Shown here: positions 5,668 through 10,918 of the stretch, piece by piece
How the letters are laid out: each line of letters starts with the position of its first letter
How positions within the stretch are numbered: position 1 is the first letter of the stretch
From: Nitrososphaerota archaeon
GTDB taxonomy: Archaea; Thermoproteota; Nitrososphaeria; Nitrososphaerales; JAHFOH01
DNA length: 12,310 nucleotides
Reading direction: 5' to 3'
NCBI GenBank assembly: GCA_023266955.1
Contig: JAHFOH010000030.1
Location: forward strand, 1-12,310
Made by a program: the position numbers and the translations under genes
The notes under the pieces: generated by a model
The model's input: only the letters and a program-made list of their open reading frames with translations
The model's database searches: none
What the model was told of the DNA's origin: nothing

Positions 5668-5817
5668 TCAGAGAAAAATACGCAGGTAAACAACAACGAC
5701 AGCGATAACGACTGCCAGAATTATCACGTAAGCCAGACGAAGTCGCCGTTTTTTCTTTTCCCTAGGGCCCAGAAGGGGCGGAATCATAATTCTGCAATTT
5801 CTAAAGAAAGTACTCAT
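5668..5817 (-). CDS. Micro-membrane protein (49 aa; 39 aa from the inner ATG)
   Basis: A short frame fills the gap between two cluster genes. From the ATG at 5817 it encodes 49 residues; from the in-frame ATG at 5787 it encodes 39. It has a strongly basic stretch (REKKKRRLRL) followed by about 20 hydrophobic residues (AYVIILAVVIAVVVVYLRIF) and stops at once. This is the pattern of a single-pass, C-terminally anchored membrane protein with its N-terminus in the cytoplasm. An in-frame TAA upstream of 5817 limits the start. It sits 27 bases after the upstream gene and eight before the SDR gene, consistent with one operon. No family recognised, but the basic-then-hydrophobic pattern is unlikely by chance. 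Confidence 0.7.
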   Translation of the reverse strand: MSTFFRNCRIMIPPLLGPREKKKRRLRLAYVIILAVVIAVVVVYLRIFL

Positions 5818-5844
5818 GATGAAGACACAATGGAATTAGTTACT

Positions 5845-6147
5845 TCAGAGCAGAGGCGGCGGCTCGGGAGGCTTCGCCTCAATAATAACGTCGCCTTCAA
5901 CCAGCTTCCGCTGCAAAATTAGCACGAATTGATCCACATCGACCCCCAACTCCTTGAGTCGCTTCAAGGTCTTTCTTGATAGCCTTGGACTCACGTTCTG
6001 CCCACCGACTCTCCCGTAGGCGACCCCGGTAAAGTTCAATCTCTCGCCTTTGAAGATCAAATAACCTCTAAGAAAATTGGCGACTTCTCCGCCACTCACG
6101 TGAGTGACGTGGACCTCGAACTCATACTCTTCCATATGAAGCATCAC
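5845..6147 (-). CDS. Hypothetical small soluble protein (100 aa)
   Basis: Not recognised. The N-terminal half looks like a small beta domain (EYEFEVHVTHVSGGEVANFLRG...LIFKGERLNFTGVAYGR), the second half is helical and basic (RLSRKTLKRLKELGVDVDQF), and the chain ends in the proline-rich tail PPEPPPLL. There are no cysteines or membrane segments. Three starts compete: GTG at 6147, ATG at 6144 and ATG at 6135. The last has a GTGAT sequence about five bases upstream, which could serve as its ribosome binding site. It begins three bases or slightly more after the membrane-protein stop, so translational coupling is likely. The proline tail could be a protein-docking site (inference). Confidence 0.72.
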   Translation of the reverse strand: MMLHMEEYEFEVHVTHVSGGEVANFLRGYLIFKGERLNFTGVAYGRVGGQNVSPRLSRKTLKRLKELGVDVDQFVLILQRKLVEGDVIIEAKPPEPPPLL

Positions 6148-6150
6148 GAC

Positions 6151-6567
6151 TCATCCAAACACAGGATATTCCATTGGATGAACGGCTTTGGCCTTCTCCC
6201 TCTGATAATCTGAATAGGCTCGCAAGCTGAAATATACAACAAGTAACTGGAGAATGATTAGCGGAAAATCAGGCCAGAGAAATTCCGAGAAAAGCCCCGA
6301 AGCAATCAAAAATACTACTGAAACAGTAGCAACAGCTAGACCGACGCGATATCCCCTTGTAAAGCGAAGCCAAAACATTCCAGCTAATAGGATGTAGACC
6401 AAAGCAAGGATTGCAGTGAGGATATCTGACGCCACAACGATCGTAGACGACGATTGTACGATGCGATTGTATCCGAGGTTCCAAAAAATCGTTCTAATAA
6501 GAACAACCCAAACTGCACTTGCAAGGAGGAAGATTGCTCCCTTGTTATGGGAAGCCACAGCCATCAC
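6151..6567 (-). CDS. Four-helix integral membrane protein (138 aa)
   Basis: Four hydrophobic segments are visible, at about 10-29 (GAIFLLASAVWVVLIRTIFW), 43-67, 75-98 and 100-120, joined by short loops, ending in a cytosolic-looking charged tail (DYQREKAKAVHPMEYPVFG). No cleavable signal peptide or known transporter motif is seen, and the family is not recognised. A GTG at 6567 and an ATG at 6564 both fit; the ATG overlaps the TGA of the preceding gene by one base (TGATG), a classic coupled start. It probably acts in the cytoplasmic membrane, together with the other membrane gene of the same cluster. Confidence 0.75.
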   Translation of the reverse strand: MMAVASHNKGAIFLLASAVWVVLIRTIFWNLGYNRIVQSSSTIVVASDILTAILALVYILLAGMFWLRFTRGYRVGLAVATVSVVFLIASGLFSEFLWPDFPLIILQLLVVYFSLRAYSDYQREKAKAVHPMEYPVFG

Positions 6568-7007
6568 CTGCGAGTTTCCACGTTTTCTATGCCTTCGTAA
6601 CCTATCTCGAGCTCTCGGTTAATGTAATCGTCAAGAAGGTAGAGTCTGTGATTACCCTGTCCTTCAATAAAGCTGATTGAATGAACAGAAAAGTCACTAT
6701 CAACGTTTACGTCGCAAACAAGTTCTTTGGTACACGAATGCGGGAGTGTCTTTCCAGGCTTTGCAGCAACCAAGCTCCAAGTCAAACCTGCACTCGTCCG
6801 GCAAACGAGAACCGCCCATCTCTCATCCTCAGCAAGCTCCGGGAATCCAACATAAGACACAAGTTCAGTTAGACCCCATCTCTTATCCTCGCAAAACAGC
6901 TTCCTGCAAATCCTACAACGCCAAACGTCGACGGCACCAACAATGTTGGCGTTGTCCAAGAGATTGACGACGCCATAATACACGGCGTCGTGAGAATGCT
7001 TCTCCAT
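6564..7007 (-). CDS. Cys-rich hypothetical protein, probable metal-binding (147 aa)
   Basis: Not recognised. Six cysteines (31, 34, 39, 69, 92 and 98), with the cluster CRICRKLFC at 31-39 and a later HSC(x5)C, suggest a Zn or Fe-S site. There are several tryptophans (29, 44, 64, 77), and residues 60-82 (EDERWAVLVCRTSAGLTWSLVAA) look like a beta hairpin. The C-terminus is acidic. The ATG has the good ribosome binding site GAGGTAG directly upstream (7008-7014). Its stop overlaps the start of the membrane protein, so the pair should be co-translated. A partnership with that membrane protein is an inference from the coupling. Confidence 0.72.
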   Translation of the reverse strand: MEKHSHDAVYYGVVNLLDNANIVGAVDVWRCRICRKLFCEDKRWGLTELVSYVGFPELAEDERWAVLVCRTSAGLTWSLVAAKPGKTLPHSCTKELVCDVNVDSDFSVHSISFIEGQGNHRLYLLDDYINRELEIGYEGIENVETRR

Positions 7008-7014
7008 CTACCTC
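7008..7014 (-). promoter_or_regulatory. Ribosome binding site of the Cys-rich gene
   Basis: Minus-strand gaggtag ends immediately before the ATG at 7007, within the longer purine/T-rich stretch gatgaggtag. Together with the following ATG it fixes the start. Confidence 0.5.
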
Positions 7015-7050
7015 ATCGCCTGCCTCCATCATCGAGTGTCATTAAAGACA

Positions 7051-7458
7051 TTACTGACCTTTTCGTTGTGCGATCTTTCTCTCAGCTTCCCTAGCTTCTT
7101 CAAAAATTGGGATTAGAGCCACTGCGAGACGGTCAACTACTGACCTCTTGTTACGCAGCTCTTTCACCATCTCGGCCTCCCAAGTCTTGAATACATTCGA
7201 CAACGCCATTCTTGGGTGAAGGGCGCTGTACTTTCGGTCTGCGCTCGGCTGCTCGATTATGAGACCTTTCTCCAGCAATGCAGCCAAAACTACATTGGTA
7301 ACCTCGTCCGACTTGTTCAATGATTCCGATATATCCGATATCGTTAGACTGCTGCGAGTGACGAGGAGGAAGTAGAGTTCAGATTCCTGTCGAGTCAGCC
7401 CCAGCTGCCCAGTCATCTGCTCAATAATATCCGTCTTAGTCAGCAAGCCTAGTCCCAC
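7051..7458 (-). CDS. Short TrmB-like winged-helix regulator without effector domain (135 aa)
   Basis: A TrmB-type DNA-binding protein. Residues 18-82 (QLGLTRQESELYFLLVTRSS...DISESLNKSDEVTNVVLAALLEKGLI) form the winged helix, and residues 84-128 form a dimerisation helix ending in LIPIFEEAREAE. That helix matches LLPIFERRGESE in the adjacent larger regulator, so the two are paralogues. TrmB-family proteins are archaeal repressors or activators of sugar and other metabolic genes; this one stops before the ligand-binding domain. The start is GTG at 7458, with no good alternative. It begins 35 bases after the larger regulator's stop and 43 bases before the Cys-rich gene. It may bind as a heterodimer with its paralogue or act as an inhibitor of it (inference). 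Confidence 0.8.
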   Translation of the reverse strand: MGLGLLTKTDIIEQMTGQLGLTRQESELYFLLVTRSSLTISDISESLNKSDEVTNVVLAALLEKGLIIEQPSADRKYSALHPRMALSNVFKTWEAEMVKELRNKRSVVDRLAVALIPIFEEAREAERKIAQRKGQ

Positions 7459-7493
7459 TTCGCAAATTTTCGTGAGGCTGGAGTCAGCCTATC

Positions 7494-8276
7494 CTACTGC
7501 TCCTGGAAAGGTTTGGATTCCTTCCAGAGGTATTCGAAATAGTCTTTCGCCAGCTTGGCGAGTCCAACGTGATCCGCCCAAATCGCTAAGCCGGACCCTT
7601 CCTGTTCTTCTCCTAGAAGAAGAACCACATTCCGTGCATCCGCTATTACGCCTCCACCAAACTGGAGCTGCCTCATCCTTACCTCTGACCATCTCCCCGT
7701 GGCCCCCAATGAGTCTTGACTAGTGCTCTCGTCGGTCATCACCATGATTCTTACTCCCTTCTCGTGTAGGGCTGCTAAGAACGGAGCTATCAGGCCAGTG
7801 AAACGACTTGCTACCGCTGGGATCGCTATCATGAGTTCTCGCTCACATCCTAAGACTGTCTCCTTAACTTTCGAGAGGATGTTCGCTTCCCCCCTCACTA
7901 TCCATATCTCAGGTCTCTCACTTTCACCCCTCCTTTCAAAGATGGGAAGGAGTTCATTCAAAACATCGGCCCGGTTCTGCGTCCATCTATTCTCCGCTTC
8001 CATTCTCGTGGTTTCAAGAGCGGTCGAAGGTGACTTCGGATAGAACTTGGTTGGTCGGGAGCGATCAGACTCTATCCACCCCTTTTTCTCTAAACCTGAG
8101 AGTACGTGATAGATTTTTTTGTGAGGCAAAGCGGAGAGCCGGCTGATTTCTGCTGCACTCAATGAACCTGAGCTGACTAGGGCGACGTAGGCTTTGATCT
8201 CTGACTCGGAGAGCCCTAATTCCCCAAGTGCTCCACGAGCCTTCTCGCTTACGTAGATTCTAACTGGGCGCTCCAA
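7494..8276 (-). CDS. TrmB-like transcriptional regulator (260 aa)
   Basis: Residues 16-81 (ALGELGLSESEIKAYVALVSSGSLSAAEISRL...) are the TrmB winged helix, with recognition helix near PHKKIYHVLSGLEKKG. Residues 86-118 form a linker/dimerisation helix, and 122-255 form a C-terminal alpha/beta effector domain (EIWIVRGEANILSKV..., ELMIAIPAVASRF, VRIMVMTDES) of the PLD-like kind found in many TrmB-like proteins. The ligand is unknown. The TTG start at 8276 is forced by the TAA codon directly before it and is served by a GGGAGAGG sequence (8280-8287). The gene is first in the minus-strand cluster and divergent from tes with 130 bases between, so it probably controls itself, the cluster and perhaps tes. 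Confidence 0.87.
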   Translation of the reverse strand: MERPVRIYVSEKARGALGELGLSESEIKAYVALVSSGSLSAAEISRLSALPHKKIYHVLSGLEKKGWIESDRSRPTKFYPKSPSTALETTRMEAENRWTQNRADVLNELLPIFERRGESERPEIWIVRGEANILSKVKETVLGCERELMIAIPAVASRFTGLIAPFLAALHEKGVRIMVMTDESTSQDSLGATGRWSEVRMRQLQFGGGVIADARNVVLLLGEEQEGSGLAIWADHVGLAKLAKDYFEYLWKESKPFQEQ

Positions 8277-8319
8277 TTACCTCTCCCTAGGATTACAGCA
8301 GGGGATTTGACGGTATTCA

Positions 8320-8345
8320 CCCCTTTACCCACTTCTTACCTGGGG
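8320..8345. promoter_or_regulatory. Candidate operator between tes and the TrmB-like gene
   Basis: CCCC (8320-8323) and GGGG (8342-8345) flank a segment with two TTACC copies (8325-8329 and 8336-8340) spaced 11 bases, about one helical turn. The segment ends 15 bases upstream of the tes TATA-like box. A dimeric regulator such as the divergent TrmB-like protein could bind here. It does not match any TrmB-box consensus I can recall. Confidence 0.35.
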
Positions 8346-8360
8346 AAAGGTTGGCTCACG

Positions 8361-8369
8361 CTTTTAAAC
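8361..8369 (+). promoter_or_regulatory. TATA-like box of tes
   Basis: The sequence cttttaaac is centred about 42 bases before the TTG start at 8407, predicting transcription from about 8390 and a leader of about 17 bases containing agggat as a weak ribosome binding site. Confidence 0.5.
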
Positions 8370-8406
8370 AGTTCTAGACACGGCTCGCCTAGTTCAAGGG
8401 ATAGAA

Positions 8407-10116
8407 TTGGCATTAGTACAGATCGAAGTTACGAAGCAGTCTAAAGCGCAACGAAATTTCATTAGGTTAACACAGTCGATCTGTCCCGAATGTAACCGAA
8501 TACTTCCTGCAGAAATTTTTGAGAGGGACGGGAAGGTCTACTTTACGAAGACGTGTCCGGAGCACGGTGAATGTGAGGAGCTTTATTTCGGCTCATACGA
8601 AATGTATCGCCGGTTTAGCACGTATTGGACCGAGGGTAAGGGAGCTCACGCACCTAACGTACCTTTAGAGAAATGCGCCTGTCCAGCCAACTGCGGGTTA
8701 TGCTCGAATCATCTTAGTCATACTGGGCTGGCTAACATTATAGTTACGAACCGCTGTGACCTGACTTGCTGGTACTGCTTCTTCTATGTGAAGAAGGGGT
8801 TGGAAGGATCGTACGTCTACGAGCCTACCATCGACCAGGTCAGAGAGATGGTGAGAACACTAAAGGCGCAGAGACCAGTACCAGGCAACAGTCTGCAAAT
8901 TACGGGTGGGGAACCAACCCTTCGAGACGATCTTGTAGACATCGTTAAAGCGATTAAAGAAGAGGGAGTTGACCATATTCAACTCAACACAAACATCATC
9001 AACTTAGCGCTAGATCCGACTTTAGCAAATAGGCTCAGGGAAGCTGGGGTCAGCAACCTCTACATGAGCTTCGACGGAGTGACTCCTAAGACTAACCCGA
9101 AGAATCACTGGGAAGCTCCTTACGCTGTAGAAAACTGCAGAAAAGCTGGTTTAGGAATTGTTCTGGTTCCGACAGTAATCAAGTCCATCAACGACCATGA
9201 ATTGGGCGGGATCCTGAGATTCGCGCATAAAAATATCGATATAGTTAGGGCAATCAGTTATCAGCCTGTATCGCTCACAGGACGAATGGCGAAGAATGAA
9301 CGTGAAAAATACAGAATCACAATCCCCGACTGCATACAAAGAATTGAGGATCAGACGAACGGAGAAATCCCGGAGGACGCTTGGTTCCCAGTTCCCAGCT
9401 GCTCTCCGCTCACACACTTCGTAGAGGCCTTCACCAAGAGACCTCAATACGACTTATCAATTCACTTCGCGTGCGGAGCTGGAACATACATATTTGAAGA
9501 CGCTGACACTCGTAAACTAGTCCCAATCACATCCTTCGTAGACCTGAAGGGACTATTCGAATACCTAGAAGACAGTGCCCAAGACCTCGACTCTGGCGCA
9601 AACAAGTATCTTGTTGCCGCAAAATTCCTCGGTAAGATAAACAGTTTCGTGGATAAGGAGAAGCAGCCCAAGGGACTCAGCTTCGGAAAGCTGATTGCTT
9701 CAGCGCTGCTTAAACACGACTACGGCTCCGTTGGACAGTTCCACCTCCGAAGCATGTTCCTCGGAATGATGCACTTCCAGGACAAGTACAACCAAGATGA
9801 GGAAAGGCTGCAAAGATGTGACATTCATTACCTGACACCTGACCTCAGAATCATACCGTTCTGCTCGTTCAACGTCATTCCAGAATGGTACAGGGATAGA
9901 ATACAGAAGAAGTACGGAATGCCTGTGCCAGAGTGGGAGGAAAAAGTAGGCGAAAAACTCGAGCAGAGACTGTATAGAGGAACTCTACGCAAGGGTAGAC
10001 ATCATGAGGGATGCGGATGTGAAAAGGCAGGCATAGGAGACGTCTCAACCGTTATGCATGACAGGAATGCCTGTCTAACTCAGACTGTCCACATCGAGCC
10101 CATAACCGGAACGTAA
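8407..10116 (+). CDS. tes: Radical SAM tetraether lipid synthase (Tes/GDGT-MAS family, 569 aa)
   Basis: Tes joins the phytanyl ends of archaeal diether lipids by sp3 C-C coupling, giving membrane-spanning tetraethers (GDGTs), using SAM radicals. The N-terminus holds a rubredoxin-like metal site, CPEC at 26-29 and C50PEHGEC56, then a Cys cluster CACPANCGLC at 90-99. The radical SAM signature CDLTCWYC (117-124, Cx3Cx2C) and GGEP (167-170) follow. Further cysteines at 309, 332, 356, 471, 486, 536, 538 and 556 could ligate extra clusters. This order matches what I know of MJ0619, formerly annotated as a pterin methyltransferase and later shown to be Tes. TTG is forced: an in-frame TAA lies at 8365 with no ATG or GTG between, and the first ATG falls after the rubredoxin motif. 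Divergent from a TrmB-like regulator. Confidence 0.87.
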   Translation: MALVQIEVTKQSKAQRNFIRLTQSICPECNRILPAEIFERDGKVYFTKTCPEHGECEELYFGSYEMYRRFSTYWTEGKGAHAPNVPLEKCACPANCGLCSNHLSHTGLANIIVTNRCDLTCWYCFFYVKKGLEGSYVYEPTIDQVREMVRTLKAQRPVPGNSLQITGGEPTLRDDLVDIVKAIKEEGVDHIQLNTNIINLALDPTLANRLREAGVSNLYMSFDGVTPKTNPKNHWEAPYAVENCRKAGLGIVLVPTVIKSINDHELGGILRFAHKNIDIVRAISYQPVSLTGRMAKNEREKYRITIPDCIQRIEDQTNGEIPEDAWFPVPSCSPLTHFVEAFTKRPQYDLSIHFACGAGTYIFEDADTRKLVPITSFVDLKGLFEYLEDSAQDLDSGANKYLVAAKFLGKINSFVDKEKQPKGLSFGKLIASALLKHDYGSVGQFHLRSMFLGMMHFQDKYNQDEERLQRCDIHYLTPDLRIIPFCSFNVIPEWYRDRIQKKYGMPVPEWEEKVGEKLEQRLYRGTLRKGRHHEGCGCEKAGIGDVSTVMHDRNACLTQTVHIEPITGT

Positions 10117-10138
10117 GAATCGTCAGCGGAATCCTTCC

Positions 10139-10143
10139 TTTTT
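10139..10143 (+). terminator. Weak T-rich terminator candidate after tes
   Basis: A pyrimidine-rich stretch, ccttccttttt, lies 23-27 bases after the tes stop and before the next plus-strand ATG. Archaeal termination often needs only a short T-run, but five T is marginal, so read-through into the next gene is quite possible. Confidence 0.25.
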
Positions 10144-10161
10144 CATCCCTGAGCGATAGTC

Positions 10162-10722
10162 ATGCCTCGGCCTAAGCCCCCCACTCTGCAGAAGGCCCTC
10201 GCCACTATTAGCGATATACGTCTGGCGGCATCAAAAGAAACGATCGCATTAGACGAAACATTCAACGTAACCCTTAACTTCAAAATGTTGGGTCACTTGA
10301 GGGAGACTTTTGTGCAGACTGCATGGGAGGAAGCATATGATGCGCATGACACCGTAATGCGAATGAGGTATTTCGTTGGATTGGATAAAATCGTAGGAGG
10401 GCTATTCAGGAAAAAGGTAATCGAGCCTGTTACACTCGCAAGGACAGCCAAATTTTATTGGAGTAGAAATCCTGAGCTTCCACATAGAATTTGGGTGATG
10501 ATCATAAACCAGGATCAGATTCCTAGGCTACCGAATAGTGAAGATGAGGCTAGGGAACTATTCTTCAATGTAACGAAAGTCTTCAGCATACTAGGAGCCG
10601 ATCTCGGAAGAGGAAAGCACTCTATCTCGGCGAGGATCAAGGCTAAGTGGGGGAGACACAGCTTCATAGAGCATGGAACAATTCAGAAATTCTCCGAACC
10701 AATCAGAGTCCACTGTCGGTAG
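10162..10722 (+). CDS. Hypothetical protein, probably beta-rich (186 aa)
   Basis: Not recognised. It starts with ATG after a 45-base gap from tes and may be co-transcribed with it, since I see no TATA-like box in the gap. The basic N-terminus (MPRPKPP) is followed by alternating strand-like segments (ETIALDETFNVTLNFKML, HRIWVMIINQDQIPRL, KHSISARIKAKWGRHSFIEHG, SEPIRVHC). The last block resembles the closing strands of an immunoglobulin-like sandwich. There is no signal peptide, so extracellular placement is not supported. One Cys lies near the C-terminus. It could be a structural or binding protein associated with the lipid locus, but that rests on position alone. Confidence 0.72.
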   Translation: MPRPKPPTLQKALATISDIRLAASKETIALDETFNVTLNFKMLGHLRETFVQTAWEEAYDAHDTVMRMRYFVGLDKIVGGLFRKKVIEPVTLARTAKFYWSRNPELPHRIWVMIINQDQIPRLPNSEDEARELFFNVTKVFSILGADLGRGKHSISARIKAKWGRHSFIEHGTIQKFSEPIRVHCR

Positions 10723-10723
10723 C

Positions 10724-10731
10724 CTTAAAAC
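10724..10731 (+). promoter_or_regulatory. TATA-like box for the 48-residue ORF
   Basis: The sequence cttaaaac lies directly after the upstream gene's stop and is centred about 40 bases before the TTG at 10767. It matches the spacing and sequence type of the tes box (cttttaaac). Confidence 0.35.
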
Positions 10732-10766
10732 TTCAGGCAACTGGGGGGTCGATTTAGGGATTCAAA

Positions 10767-10913
10767 TTGGCCAAGTATGACGGAGTAATTGGCCATCCTT
10801 TGCTGACGGTTGAGGAGAAGGAGGATGAATTGACCCTTGTATTTCATGATAACAGGTTTCTGTTCGTTAAAGTTGTTAACGGGAAATTGACGACGGAATC
10901 TGTACCCGAATAG
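10767..10913 (+). CDS. Small hypothetical protein (48 aa)
   Basis: A short plus-strand frame fills the gap between the beta-rich gene and the convergent thyX-like gene. It reads AKYDGVIGHPLLTVEEKEDE, then LTLVFHDNRFLFVKVVNGKL and a short acidic end: a compact four-strand pattern with alternating hydrophobic residues, good codon use and no internal stop. TTG is the only possible start because TAG lies at 10755. The agggat ribosome-binding-site-like sequence is nearly the same as before tes. It ends five bases from the thyX stop. No family recognised, but the composition is clearly protein-like; the competing minus-strand frame here looks like noise. Confidence 0.6.
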   Translation: MAKYDGVIGHPLLTVEEKEDELTLVFHDNRFLFVKVVNGKLTTESVPE

Positions 10914-10918
10914 CTGCG

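Noticed and set aside
7489..8043. Plus- and minus-strand alternative frames over the TrmB-like gene
   Set aside because: Ser/Arg/Pro-rich frames without domains, opposite or out of frame with a clear winged-helix gene.
9151..9447. 98-codon minus-strand frame inside tes
   Set aside because: Fully inside a motif-rich coding region on the other strand.
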